This document shows, in pieces, positions 44,083-55,030 of a stretch of DNA of 64,000 nt. Source of the stretch: Xiphydria camelus. Lineage: Eukaryota > Arthropoda > Insecta > Hymenoptera > Xiphydriidae. Both the position numbers and the translations under genes were made by a program. The notes under the pieces are model-generated. The model searched no databases. It was not told where the DNA came from and was given only the letters and a program-made list of their open reading frames with translations. How positions within the stretch are numbered: the first letter of the stretch is position 1; every line of letters begins with the position of its first letter. Where the stretch lies: the NCBI GenBank assembly GCA_963678675.1, contig OY783195.1, positions 12,684,505 through 12,748,504 of the forward strand. The letters run 5' to 3'.

Positions 44083-44560
44083 CACGCGGAAGAAGTGAAA
44101 CTTCGATATCAGTTTCTCTGCTTTATTTCTCCAAAATACTAAGGCAAAGTGAAAAATATAAGGGCTCTCTCTAGTCTATAAATCCCATTCAAAATATCAC
44201 GAGAATAAATCAATAGTAACGTGGTTATAATTAATTGGCTCGTATCGGTAAAAAATGTCAGACTTTAATTTTGTGGTAATAAAAAGCTATTCTTCTACAT
44301 GTACGTGTCCCCCTCATGAATAAATTCCAGAAAGTAGTGAAATCTCCCCACAAAAACAGATCCTCTGTAAAAAAGGCGTCATGTTCATTCAGTGCCAATA
44401 AAAATTGATACGTAAAATACTCCCCAAAAAAGATTTGAAATCAATTAAGATCGCCATGTTCAAGATTTATATATAAAAAGTAAAAGGCATCATTTGAAAG
44501 GAAAATTATTGTAAATCAAGTTAATAAAAAATTCGGCTAAAAAATTTATTAAAAAATGTT

Positions 44561-44760
44561 NNNNNNNNNNNNNNNNNNNNNNNNNNNNNNNNNNNNNNNN
44601 NNNNNNNNNNNNNNNNNNNNNNNNNNNNNNNNNNNNNNNNNNNNNNNNNNNNNNNNNNNNNNNNNNNNNNNNNNNNNNNNNNNNNNNNNNNNNNNNNNNN
44701 NNNNNNNNNNNNNNNNNNNNNNNNNNNNNNNNNNNNNNNNNNNNNNNNNNNNNNNNNNNN
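44561..44760. other. Assembly gap, 200 N
   Basis: Exactly 200 N bases, a nominal gap length. It lies between the two arms of an inverted repeat and beside a (GA)n run, both hard to assemble. Confidence 1.

Positions 44761-44789
<29 letters not shown>
44761..44789. repeat. (GA)n microsatellite
   Basis: A pure GA run of at least 28 bases, truncated by the gap. Confidence 0.95.
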
Positions 44790-44792
<3 letters not shown>

Positions 44793-45179
44793 ATATTTTG
44801 TCCACTATGTACTGGTGGTATCATATAAGTGTATGCATTTATTTAAAATCATAAGTGCATAAACAGAGTATAATTCGGTGTCTGAATTTTTTATTTTGAA
44901 GGAAAAAACTCGGCAAGTTCTTTTTTATTAAATTTTTTTTTATAAATTTTTTAGCCGAATTTTTTAGTAACTTGATTTACAATAATTTTCCTTTCAAAAA
45001 TGATGCCTTTTACTTTTTATATGTAAATCTTGAACATGGCGATCTTAATTGATTTCAAATCTTTTTTGGGGAGTACTTTACGTATCAATTTTTTTGGCAC
45101 TGATTGAACATGACGCCTTTTTTACAGAGGATCTGTTTTTGTGGGGGGATTTCACTACTTTTTGAAATTTATTCATCAG

Positions 45180-45718
45180 GAGAATATGTACATGTAGGAG
45201 AATAGTTTTTTATTATTAAGTATTACTGCAGAACGAGTAGGTTAGAAGATTTTCATGAAGACTCACGATTTTCTGACATATCATCTCGTACAGGTGCAAC
45301 CGAAGAGGATCTAACTCGTGTCCTGTCCGTAAAAAGATGACTCGATGGACATCGGAGAATGTCAGTCTTATCAGCGAGCGCCTTCACCCATAGTACCCGT
45401 AGTACGCATAGTACTTTCATTGCAATATGGGCTTTTCGTTCCAACTATTCCTGCTTTAAGGAGGTTCGACTATCAGACGAAAACCAACTTACAGCCCTAA
45501 TTTTTTCATATGATATACACGAATACTTTACACAACTAATACAAAAATTTGAGCAATATAGACCGTCTATAGTTTCTTCGTTATTTTATTCTAAAGTTGA
45601 CCACTTTTAACATATCGCCTTATGGCAGACGATTGTACTAAGGTAGATTATCACTGACTTTAACACACATTCCGCCAACTTTAGATTTTGAAAGACTAGT
45701 AATTTGACAGATGAAATA
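45180..45718. other. No gene recognised
   Basis: Frames at 45253-45444 (minus) and 45359-45610 (plus) show no known motif. Confidence 0.4.
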
Positions 45719-45990
45719 TTAAGGATTATGTAAAAAATAAGTAAATTGGGTTTTACCGTATAGTTGCAACGTAATATTGTCATGAAATTCGTTTTGACTT
45801 CGCAAACCATTAGCACGCCATATTAACGGTGAGAGACTTGGCAACACGGCAGCGAAACAGCTGTAAAGCTCGTCCACTTGCCGTTCCAAAAACCAGTCAG
45901 AATAGTTCATTCGTCGAGCTGGATCTAGCTAATTGTACGTTGAAACATGCCCAAGTCGTATTCAGCCTTGAGAAGATTTATTTTCAATAT
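45719..45990 (-). pseudogene. Mariner-like transposase fragment, inverted partner
   Basis: The minus strand reads LDPARRMNYSDWFLERQVD and then breaks into unrelated sequence (ELYSCFAAV). The same residues are encoded on the plus strand at 46450-46515. So the two form a head-to-head pair of one transposase family. Confidence 0.65.
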
Positions 45991-46329
45991 TGGACCAAAG
46001 GTACGGCAATCCAGCAGTCTCATAACCGACAGAAATTACGAAAGTGAGATTTATGTTAAATTATCTTAACAAATATTTAATTAAGAAATTACATCCCATA
46101 AAACACGTCTTTACAAGTAATTTTTCTGATATTCTTGCGATATTTTGCAATATTTTTTAACACTACCCTATGTTAGAAATATATCTTTCTCGATAAATTC
46201 ACAAAGTTGCAAAACGTTATACAATAGAAACATTTTGGAATCATTACATTGAAAGAAACAGCTCAATAAGACAGCTCGATAAGATTGTATCTTGTCAGAG
46301 CTGAATTCTATATGTGATTTCTATAATTA

Positions 46330-46660
46330 TTTTAGAAAGACCTGAAAGAATACGAGAGCAGTTGAACATCGATGCTCTCCTAGAGAGAATAAGACTATAA
46401 GAAATAGAAAAGAATGTTCATCCTTTTAAAATGAAGTACATACATGCACCGGAGAAAGCAAATCCAGCTCGACGAATGAACTATTCCGACTGGTTTTTGG
46501 AACGGCAAGTGGACGATCCCTCGTTCGTCAGAAGATTTTGTTCACAGATGAATCGAAATTCTACAACGAAGGATTAGTGAATAATCACAACGCCCACTAT
46601 TGGTCCGTGAGAAATCCTCACTGGGTAGAAAAAGTCGAAGGCGATGGAGTGGAGGCGATG
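46330..46660 (+). pseudogene. Tc1/mariner-like transposase with catalytic motif
   Basis: A decayed helix-turn-helix remnant (NIDALLERIR) is followed by ARRMNYSDWFLERQVDDPSF. A phase change follows and then ILFTDESKFYNEGLVNNHN and HYWSVRNPHW. The FTDES motif carries the first catalytic aspartate and the N.HN.HYW...NPHW block is characteristic of the transposases annotated with DUF4817 in insects (from memory). It is the only copy here that reaches the catalytic domain. The rest is deleted. Confidence 0.75.
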
Positions 46661-46844
46661 AACTAAAAATAAAATAAAATTTAGTATATAAATCGAAACT
46701 TGTAGTAGGAAGGCAGAGGGCAAGCACCGATGAGAAAAAAAATAGAAATAAAGTATTATAGTTACCCCGATATTGTAGTTACTCCGATGTTTTTGTTCTT
46801 CTCCCAAGATTTAGATTCTCCAATATATGTAGATTTCCCGCCGC

Positions 46845-47602
46845 CTTCCCGTACTGACAGTATACATGCATTTTTTTTACTTCTAATATATGCCGGAATT
46901 AAAAATCTCTAGAACTCTGCGGTACAATGCCACGGTAGGAATATCAAATTCTACCGACATTACATGCTTCGACAAGGTCTGTATCAACTTTAGCATTATA
47001 TTGGGGGCACTGCACTAATCCTGTGGCACATTTTTCTATCTGGGAAAGCCGTGGTAGAAAAGTAGGAGATACGATAGAATTGGATTACAATAATGAAGTA
47101 ATTATTTTATTATCTTTTCTTTATCGATATATTCTCCCTTTCGTATTATCAAAAGTTCCAATTATATATTATCGTAACGCTGTACAGCTGTACTACCATA
47201 ATAATATGCTTTCCCAGATAGAAAAATGTGCCACAGGATTAGTGCACTGCCCCCAATATACCGCTAAAGTTGATACAGACCTTGTCGAAGCATGTCATGT
47301 CGGTAGAACCTGATATTCCTACCGTGGCATTGTACCGCAGAGTTCTAGAGATTTTTAATTCCGGCATATTGGAGGTAAAAAAAATGCATGTATACTGTCA
47401 GTACGGGAAGACGGTATATTATCGGAACGCTGTACAGCTGTACTACCATAATAATATGCTTTCCCAGATAGAAAAATGTGCCGCAGGATTAGTGCAGTGC
47501 CCCCAATATACCGCTAAAGTTGATACAGACCTTGTCGAAGCATGTCATGTCGGTAGAATCTGATATTCATACCGTGGCATTGTGCCGCAATTCTAGAGAA
47601 TT
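46845..47602. repeat. 250-bp module: one inverted and two direct copies
   Basis: The module (GCTGTACAGCTGTACTACC, TTTCCCAGATAGAAAAATG, CGAAGCATGTCATGTCGG, TGCATGTATACTGTCAGTAC) runs plus at 47165-47405 and 47415-47602, with 250-bp spacing, and minus at 46853-47046. Copies are nearly identical. No protein signal. It sits between mariner-like repeats. Confidence 0.78.
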
Positions 47603-47624
47603 CTTTTCTACCTAGGTTGATTTT

Positions 47625-48538
47625 TGACTGCGAAGAAAAATCAAATTTCCATCAATCCGTCCCGTTCTCGTATGGCGCTGAAAACAAAAAATAGAATAAC
47701 CACAAAGATATTTGTTCTGTATAAGGGATGAAAATGAGGTTAAGACAGTCAGTTAGAAGGAACTTTTCTGATGCCACTTCTTCCGAGATACAGATGTCTC
47801 CTTTCCTGCTCTTCATGCACCAGCAACCAGAGAAAAATGACACTGCTTCCGTGCACTATCTTGATTATTAAAAAAAAATTCAAACGATTTGATAATAGCA
47901 AGCTGTTAGAGCGTCTGTCACATTCACCACTATTGAGATTCACTACTCCGATAGTCCGATTACACTGAATTTTTACTTTTTATTAACAAGCGCGTCCGAG
48001 GATCGAAAAAATGCGAGGGAAATCGTTTCGCGAATAGAAATATTTTATTAATTTTGAGAAACAGCTAAACATTCAAGGAATATATTCTCTCACACACTCT
48101 CACATACATTTTTGATGGCGTATGCGTGTGGCCGCATCTGTATACACATTTCCGACCATGGCCGAATACCGCCGAAAACAGGCGGAATTTTTGTGACATT
48201 TTTACATATATATATCGCCCGAGAAATCGGATTCTCGACTTTTGAGGGGCGAGGGGCGTGGCTTCGCGTTGCTAAGGAAAAGTTTCTGCTAATATGTAAC
48301 TTACAACATTTACTCTGGTCTCTATCGATAGAGAATAGTCGATTTATATATCGTAACTAAGCATAGTTTTGGTTATAACCGTATATTTATTGAGAAAATT
48401 CGATGTTAAAATTGAGGGGTGAAGGGGGCAGACATTTTTCCTGTAAATATACACGGGTGCTCGCGGCGACAGCGCTGGCGGCGTCGTTCTGACGACTTGA
48501 ATGAACATGCCGCGAGACACTACCGTGTCTCTTGATCC
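47625..48538 (+). repeat. 0.9-kb direct duplication, unit 1
   Basis: Matches 49353-50240 in the same orientation, from GAAGAAA.ATCAAA to CGAGACACTACCGTGTCTCTTGAT. The first 300 bases also match parts of the mariner-like repeats at 4800 and 24360. The inner block (GGCCGAATACCGCCGAAAAC, TATCGCCCGAGAAATCGG, GACAGCGCTGGCGGCG) is found only here. It could be an LTR-like unit or a segmental duplication. Confidence 0.7.
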
Positions 48539-48539
48539 C

Positions 48540-49350
48540 ACAAGTTCGAATTTATATACCGACCTGTGTCAAACGTGAAGTGTACATGTACCTCACTTTT
48601 ATTTCATCTCTTCTTCGCCTCTGGTATAATCATTTGCACCACACAAAGCACGTTTTTGCAAGTAACTTTTTTGTAACATTCCTGCGATATTTTGCAATAT
48701 TCGTGAATACTACCGCGTATGTTAGAAATATATATTTCTCGATAAATTCGCGAATGTTGCAAAATATCATAGAAACATTTCCGAATCATTACATCGAAAG
48801 ATCTCCTCGATAAGGTACAGCTCGATAAGATTGTACTTGTCAGGGCTGAATTATATGGGGTTTTTATAATTATTTTAGAGGAACTCCCAGAAGAATGCAG
48901 GTGCAGCATAATATAGATCTGTGCTAGAAAGAATAAGGAATAACCTTCGACGAGCATTCGGGCTGTGGCAACAGAGGTTAGAATCAGCAAGACCATGGTA
49001 GGGAGGATATTGAAGGATGTACGCATGTCCATGCACTCGAGGCAGCAGATCTAACCCGCCGAATGAACTAATGCAGCTGGTTCTTGGAACAATAAGTGGA
49101 CAATCCCTCGTTCGAAAGAAACCCCCTCGGGTTCGCACGTGATTTGGACTCCTTCTGGGTGGAATTGAATAGCAGCGCGTTTAATTCTGTAACAAATTAT
49201 AAATAACGAAATTATATCCAGCATTTTTCACTATTTAAAATATAGTACGAAGGAGGAAATATATCAACAGAGAACAAATAATGTTAAAGTATTATAATTA
49301 CTTGATTATTGTGATCCAATTCAATTGCATCTGCTATTCTTCTGCCACGG
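48540..49350 (+). pseudogene. Mariner-like repeat with transposase remnant
   Basis: Opens with TTTATATACCGACCTGTG and the CTCACTT.TATTTCATCTC block seen at 4210 and 23700. Transposase codons follow near 48885-49160 with many stops (QVQHNID, HVHALEAADLTRRMN, CSWFLE, VDNPSFERNPLGFARD, LDSFW). No catalytic domain. It lies between the two 0.9-kb direct repeats. Confidence 0.68.
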
Positions 49351-49352
49351 CT

Positions 49353-50240
49353 TTGATGGAGAAGAAACATCAAAGTTATTTGTTAATCCATCGATTCGCC
49401 CCATGCTCGCATGACGCTGGAAACAAGAAATAGAATTACCACAAAGAGATATTTGTCCTTCCATCGAAAGTGAGGTTAAAGCTGTCAGATGGCAATTAAA
49501 CTTATCTGATGGCAATTCTTCTGAGATACTGCCGTCTCCTTTCCTACTCTTCATGCACAGGCAACTAGAGAAACATAGCACTGCATCCGTTCAATATCTC
49601 GATATTCGAAAAAAATACAAACGATTATTAAACTATACGGAGCGTCTGTCACATTCACCACTGTTGAGATTCATAACTCGGATTACAATGAATTTTTACT
49701 TTTTATTAACAAGCGCTTCCGAGGATCGAAATAAACGCGAGGGAAATCGTTTCGCGAATGGAAATATTTTATTAGCTTTGAAAACCGTAACCAAACATTC
49801 AAGGAATATATTCTCTCACACACTCTTACATACATTTGATGGCGTATGCGTGTACCCGCATCTGTGTAGACATTTCCGATCATGGCCGACTATCGCCGAA
49901 GATAGGCGGAATTAGAGTGACATTTTGGAATATATATATCGCCCGAGAAATCGGATTCTCGACTTTTAGGCGCAAGGGGTGTGGTTTCGCGTTGGGTAAC
50001 TTATAACATTTATTCTGGTCTCTATCAATAGAGAATAGTCGATTTATATGGCGTAACTAAGCATAGTTTTGGTTATAACCATATATTTATTGAGAAAATT
50101 CGATGTAAAAATTGAGGGGTGAAGGGGACAGACATTTTTCCTGTAAAGATACACGGGTGCCCGCGGCGACAGCGCTGTCGGCGTCGTTCTGACGAACTAC
50201 TTGAATGAACATGCCGCGAGACACTGCCGTGTCTCTTGAT
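49353..50240 (+). repeat. 0.9-kb direct duplication, unit 2
   Basis: Direct partner of 47625-48538. It ends CACTGCCGTGTCTCTTGAT directly before the leader of the zinc-binding/CXC gene at 50606. If it is an LTR or element end, it may have supplied or disrupted that gene's upstream region. Confidence 0.7.
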
Positions 50241-50509
50241 AAACCGTAACCGAATGTAGTTTATTCAATGAGCAATGTGCATCGTCAAGTGAACAGTGCC
50301 TCAGTCAGCATAGTGTGTCCAGCGCATTCAGATCGTAAGTCCTTCAACTTACCGTTCGTCTCACTTGAGTGCTTATCCGTTTCACTGAGGTGACTAGTTC
50401 AGTTAACTTGCCGCCCGAGGCATACCAGTGTAACGTATCATATACAGTGCATTTGGAAGAACTCATTGTCAACCACGGTTGATCATCAAATTACACTGTA
50501 CCTCTTTAA

Positions 50510-50600
50510 TTCGAATATATTAGTAGTAATATAGTGAGTGCAATGTCTAATCATTCGAACTAACCGATTGGTTTAAACCCACTTCATCCAATCAACCGTT
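50510..50600 (+). promoter_or_regulatory. Leader region shared with the 43.2-kb element
   Basis: CCTCTTTAATTCGAATATATT, then TATAGTGAGTGCAATGTC and TTCGAACTAACCGATTGG align with 43225-43310. It lies 15-100 bases before the start codon at 50606, so a promoter or 5' untranslated region is likely. Confidence 0.45.
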
Positions 50601-50605
50601 TTGCT

Positions 50606-50980
50606 ATGGCAAATCCCGAGGTGAATTTGTGTTTCATTTGCGATAAACGTTTAAATGAAAGTGACTCAGTTGTTGTGAAAGAGAGAGAGGCGTGCAGACT
50701 CTTCTCAAATCGAGCGAGAAACAAGGCAACCGCGCACACACACGTGCGTATTTTAAAAGCGTTATCCTCAGTAAGAGTGCATGCCGCATGTCAAAAGAAT
50801 TATAATAATGAGAAACCGATTGCCGCGTATCTTCGTAAAACCGCTAACGCGCCTCCAGTAGCATCAACATCACGTCGCTCTATTTTCCCGAGTTTTAATT
50901 TAAAAACTCAATGTTTTTTATGTATTGAAGAAATTAGAAGAATAAACATGATAGCAATGGACTTGCTCCACTCACAATGA
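50606..50980 (+). pseudogene. PIN/CXC family copy 1: N-terminal zinc-binding module
   Basis: From the ATG at 50606, 124 residues. The pattern is LCFICDKRL (C9, C12), VHAACQKNY (H59, C62) and TQCFLCIEE (C103, C106), separated by basic and Ala-rich stretches. A CxxC...HxxC...CxxC layout with VH..C.K.Y is the start of a protein family I know as uncharacterised but highly repeated in arthropod genomes. In complete members it precedes a nuclease-like core and a C-terminal CXC cluster. Here the frame stops at 50978 and the CXC part begins almost at once in another phase, so the nuclease core has been deleted. Confidence 0.6.
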
Positions 50981-51306
50981 CAAAGCAACCAGCACCCGAC
51001 ACCTCATTGAAATTCATTTCATGCACTTGTCGGAAAGGATGCGGTGCAGCATGTGGTTGCAGGAAAGCTGGGTTGAAGTGTTCCGTTGTGTGTGGCTTCT
51101 GCAGTGGTCAGCCATGCGAAAATGTATCGGTGGTTCGAATCGACAGTGAAGACGAAGATGACCAAAATTTACCAATGGAAGAGCAATGTATTTTCAGAAG
51201 CACCGATAATGATGACATTGAGAGGACACAGATTATACTCAAGATGTCAACACCAACCGACCAAAATCATCAAAGAAAGGCAAACGCTAATAATATAATC
51301 GCGTAG
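50977..51306 (+). pseudogene. PIN/CXC family copy 1: C-terminal CXC cluster
   Basis: 109 residues with the cysteine pattern LKFISCTCRKGCGAACGCRK, AGLKCSVVCGFCSGQPCENV (C16, C18, C22, C26, C28, C35, C39, C42, C47), then an acidic tail. This CXC pattern resembles half of a tesmin/TSO1 domain, a zinc-binding DNA-binding module. All nine cysteines are kept. The start codon is nominal; the frame continues open from the deleted region. Confidence 0.68.
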
Positions 51307-51715
51307 CTCAAGCGTCATTTCCACCTAAGATCACGACTAGGCCAGTGCACTGAAGATCGCTCCTGGAACAAAATGCCCTAAAGCTGATTTATGCGGGATT
51401 ATTTAGCTTCTGTGGCTCTGATTAACATACTAAAAGTCCCCATCCCTCCGGGGGTGCAAACAACCCCAAAACTACCCCTAAAGGTACACTTTTTTAGTTT
51501 TTCTCAAATATCTTAAAAACGGCTCTTTTTTTTAAATGAAAGAGAAAGGTATATAGCAGTGCATAATTTTTTGGAAACCAGTGGCGGGCTACAAGCGTTT
51601 AAAATTGCGAAACGTACATCCACCCTCAATATTAAGTTTTACGCAGTAAAAATACTCCATTAGTTTAATTAAGACAATGGAATGTTAAAACATTGCGAAA
51701 AAAGTAAAAAATATA

Positions 51716-52283
51716 CAGGGTGTTCGGAAAAAACACCGACACAGAAATAGGGGTGATAGGTTACGTCATTACAAGTATTTTGATATAAGGGACCTATACC
51801 CGCAAGCGCCCCCTTCTGGAGATATCAACTTTTCAAGTTTATAACGACCGAGGTTGATCAAAGTAGAATAATAAGAAACGTATCAAGATGGTAACGAATA
51901 TTTAATTTTACGAGATACAAAAACAATGTACTACAGCAAATGCTCAAAATGACGGCCACCCATGTCCATGCAACATCGGAAACGATTCTGGATAGATGTG
52001 CCACTGCGCAAACTGCTTGCGGAAAGGATAACCGCTTGGCTCAAGTCCTTGTACTTTTCGAAGATGATGCGGATACAAGGAGTTTTCATTTGTTTTTCAA
52101 TTGTACAATTAGACAAAAAACTCAATATTATTCTACTTTGATCAACCTCGGTCGTTATAAACTTGAAAAGTTGATATCTCCAGAAGGGGGCGCTTGCGGG
52201 TATAGGTCCCTTATATCAAAATACTTGTAATGACATAACCTATCACCCCTATTTCTGTGTCGGTGTTTTTGCCGAACACCCTG
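51716..52283. mobile_element. 568-bp TA-flanked fold-back element
   Basis: The ends CAGGGTGTTCGGAAAAAACAC and inverted partner are flanked by TA. Arms of about 170 bp (CCTATACCCGCAAGCGCCC, GAGATATCAACTTTTCAAG) are almost perfect. The loop has no recognised coding sequence. Confidence 0.85.
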
Positions 52284-52350
52284 TATATGTATAATAAATA
52301 TAAATATAGGTATATACAAAATAAAATATAAATATAAAAGTAAGCATATA

Positions 52351-53163
52351 CCGCATGTCCTATGGCCAACCGCGCAGGTGAGCTCCGACCTGAATTCTTG
52401 ACTTCGGCAGTATTTATGGTACAGTTAGAGTGGGCTTCAGACGAGTGCGCTGCATAAGAACGAAAAGTGTCGACTGCTCTTCTAATAGCTGCCAATTCGG
52501 GAGATCGAAGCGTTTCGTGTAACCTCAAAATCGTAAAGTTTTGAATTAGTAGTGAATAATTTGTAGAAGTGATGAGAAATAATCATAAATAATCTTCCGA
52601 ATTGTGACACCTTAGGTATCGCTCACGCCACTTCGTAAAACTACTTCCTAGACACACGCGGTGCTAGCGCGGAAATAATTTCTGAAACAAATAGGCATGA
52701 GGCGTGTAATTCGGTTGGACATCGAAAAAACCCGAATGATTGTTAACTCTCACTTCTGAACATTACTTACCATTTATTCAAAGATTCACGATTTCGAGCT
52801 TATACTTCGATCTCCCGAATTGATAGCCATCGGGAGATCAGACGTTTCACACTTTTCGTAAGAACGCAGCGTAAGAGCGAAAAGCGTTGTCTGATTTCCC
52901 GATGGCTGTCAATTCGAAAGATTATTTATGATTATTTCTCATCACTCCTACAAATTATTCACTACTAATTTAAAACTTTACGATTTTGAGGTTACACGAA
53001 ACGCTTCGATCTCCCCAGTTGACAGCTATTAGAAGAGCAGTCGACAATTTTCGTTCTTATGCAGTGCACTCGTCTGAAGCCCACTCTAACTGTACCATAA
53101 ATACTGCCGAAGTCAAGAATTCAGGTCGCAGCTCACCTGCGCGGTTGGCCATAGGACATGCGG
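52351..53163. mobile_element. 813-bp TA-flanked MITE with the common core
   Basis: The ends CCGCATGTCCTATGGCC and GGCCATAGGACATGCGG are flanked by TA. Arms are about 210 bp. The common core ATTCGGGAGATCGAAGCGT occurs in both arms and again in the middle near 52813. It is a longer relative of the 268- and 403-bp elements. Confidence 0.8.
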
Positions 53164-53518
53164 TATAGGTATATGTATGTATGTATGTATGTCAAAATAT
53201 GTTACGTTAGTGGCGTGCAGCAAGTGTCCGAAGACGATAGAGATTTTTCAATACTCAAAAATGATGTAATTGGTTTGAATTGTTCTGTTTAGAACAATTG
53301 AAGTTTAAATTATTTATCACTTGGACAAAATCCAATCAAAATTAGGGCAGTGGCGTGTAGTGAAGTTTTAAAGTCGATTCAAAAATGGCTATTAATATGG
53401 CTAAAGAATCGTATCTATTATACTAAAAGTATATATCAAATATTTATTTTCCTTCGCTCAAGAAACAATATACATTCAATACTCGTACTTACATTAGAGT
53501 ATATGTACAATAAAAAAT

Positions 53519-53850
53519 CTAGATCAAATCTTCTTCGTCGTCTTCGTTTTCAGCGGGTTGAAATATATTGCTACAAGACCGTCCTTGACATTGCCCACAC
53601 AGATTTGAACAGTTCAGACCAGATTTCTTATACTTACACAGCTTTCCACAATCAGTCTTACAGTTACAGAATATCAATTTTAGGATGAATTCTGGTGCAA
53701 TTGGTTTGTCGGTCGCGTTATTGGTAAAAGAAGTTCTCCCTGCTTTCTCCATCCCCAAGAGGTAGCTTCTAACTCATTTTCCTGCCATTCCTGGATTTGG
53801 TAATATACCCGCAAACTGTGCTGAGCGGCTGCATCTGATGTTGGTGGTAA
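53519..53850 (-). pseudogene. PIN/CXC family copy 2: linker and CXC cluster
   Basis: The minus strand from about 53850 reads AQHSLRVYYQIQEWQENELE and SWGW, the conserved linker. After a phase change it reads LKLIFCNCKTDCGKLC, SGLNCSNLCGQCQGRSCSNI and an acidic end (EDDEEDLI). Eight of nine CXC cysteines remain; the one expected after C41 is a tyrosine (CKYKK). The order linker then CXC is the same as in copy 3. Confidence 0.7.
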
Positions 53851-54014
53851 AGAAGTTAATGAGAAGTTTGCACTTAAACTCTGTCTTTATGCATTGTTAT
53901 GAAATTTGAGAAAGCGTAGCTGATTAGCGTTTTTACTGACTTTCCGGCACCACACAGAGCCAATAGAAACTCTTCTCCAATAGCGATTATATCCTTCTTG
54001 TCTGCAGCGAGATT

Positions 54015-54422
54015 TTAAAAAATGGCTACTTTGGCTTGTAGGTCCTGATGTTTCTCTGAAAGCCTATATGTAGACAACTTTCCTTTTTTATAAATTGCCG
54101 AGGTAGTATCACATCCAAAAACGGTATGGGAAAATAAAATCAAAGCACGCATAGTACCTATCTTATTTTGAAGCGCATTTATGTTCGTTGTATTATTAGG
54201 TTTTGTAGTGCTGCCGGGTCTTAACATATAAATATTGTCCGTTTTTGATTTGAATAACAGTAATACCATTAAATCAGTGTCTTCACCAACCAATGTTACC
54301 AATTTTTCTAACTTTCTTGCTTCAAGAACTTTCTCCGCTATGAGTGTATCTGCACCCCCATGTGCTTGGAAAACTTTAATATCAGCTGTTTCGAGATGTT
54401 GGCTTAGTTGTGAAATAAACAA
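54015..54422 (-). pseudogene. PIN/CXC family copy 2: nuclease-like core
   Basis: 136 residues contain FQAHGGADTLIAEKVLEA, LVTLVGEDTDLMVLLLF and LILFSHTVFGCDTTSAIYKK. Acidic residues D25, E47, D48, D50 and the D of GCDTTS are placed like the metal-binding residues of PIN/FEN-type nucleases, so a divalent-metal nuclease is a fair inference. The N-terminal part of the core is missing. It continues with decayed codons toward the linker at 53850. Confidence 0.68.
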
Positions 54423-55030
54423 ATTTTTATTGTTTTCATTTTTAAAAAATCAGGGCCTATTAATGATTGCCATGTTGTGGTCTATTAACCGTAAGACTAA
54501 TTATGGAAAGGCCAAATGTTATCCGTCTTCACTTGCATTTAGCCGCCTAGCATACGCCTATTACGTAATGAAGGGCCGATTGTAAAATTTCTTACATTTC
54601 AGAAACACTTCGAAATAAAGAAAATACCTAACTTTATTGATTTAATACTATTTATTCTTTATTTTTGAGTACTTTTACATGGGAAAATAATTCGATGGCA
54701 TTTACGCTGAGAAAAGTGTTTTTTTTGAAGGCCCAAAAATATTTAATGACTTTTGACACTTGCTGTACGCCACTGGTTTATTCAAATTGTGTACATATAT
54801 ACACCAAATTGTAGGTAATTTTATTGGCTTTCATTTTTATCTCTTACATTGTTTCAAAAAAAGGAGTAGTTTTTGAGATATTGGATAAGAACTAAAAAAA
54901 ATTACCTTTAGGGGTAGTTTTGGGATTGTTTGCACCCTCGGAGGGATGGGGACCTTTAGTATGTCAATGAGGACCAAAACAGCTAAATAATCCCGTATAA
55001 ATCAGCTTTAGGGCATTTTGTTCCACGAGC

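Larger units (their letters stand above)
42691..44118 (+). mobile_element. Element copy without the 1240-bp insertion, plus strand
   Basis: Begins with CCCAGTCAGTGGGGGCT and CTACAAAAGGTAGGGTTGTCG, which recurs inverted at 55412-55476. It continues with GTGAAACTTTTATG and runs colinear with the split minus-strand copy at 19.4-22.3 kb. It contains the leader word GTGAGTGCAGTGTT (43254) and the basic protein at 43843-44082, and ends in GAAGAAGTGAAACTTCG. Confidence 0.75.
44110..45170. repeat. Inverted repeat with assembly gap at the centre
   Basis: Left arm 44340-44560 (CCCCACAAAAACAGATCCTCTG, ATTAAGATCGCCATGTTC, GTAAATCAAGTTA) is inverted at 44920-45160. The left-side block 44130-44215 (CTAAGG, TATAAGGGCTCTCT, CACGAGAATAAATC) matches 16340-16430 inverted. 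The centre is lost to the N run. Confidence 0.7.
53205..54777 (-). mobile_element. PIN/CXC family copy 2, bounded by AGTGGCGT.CAGCAAG
   Basis: TAGTGGCGTGCAGCAAGTGTC at 53210 is inverted at 54752-54777 (GACACTTGCTGTACGCCACT). Between them lie the minus-strand nuclease core and CXC cluster. The bounds may be the ends of a deletion derivative. Confidence 0.5.
51345..55030. repeat. Inverted arms around copies 1 and 2
   Basis: The left arm (about 51365-51590: AAAATGCCCTAAAGCTGATT, GGGATTATTTAGCT, CCCTCCGGGGGTGCAAAC, CAAAACTACCCCTAAAGG) is inverted at about 54770-55024. It encloses a CAGGGTG fold-back (51716-52283), a MITE (52351-53163) and the minus-strand copy 2. The arms look like 3' flanks of two copies placed tail to tail. 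Confidence 0.68.

Noticed and set aside
54235..54585. 116-residue plus-strand frame
   Set aside because: Antisense shadow of the nuclease-like core of copy 2.
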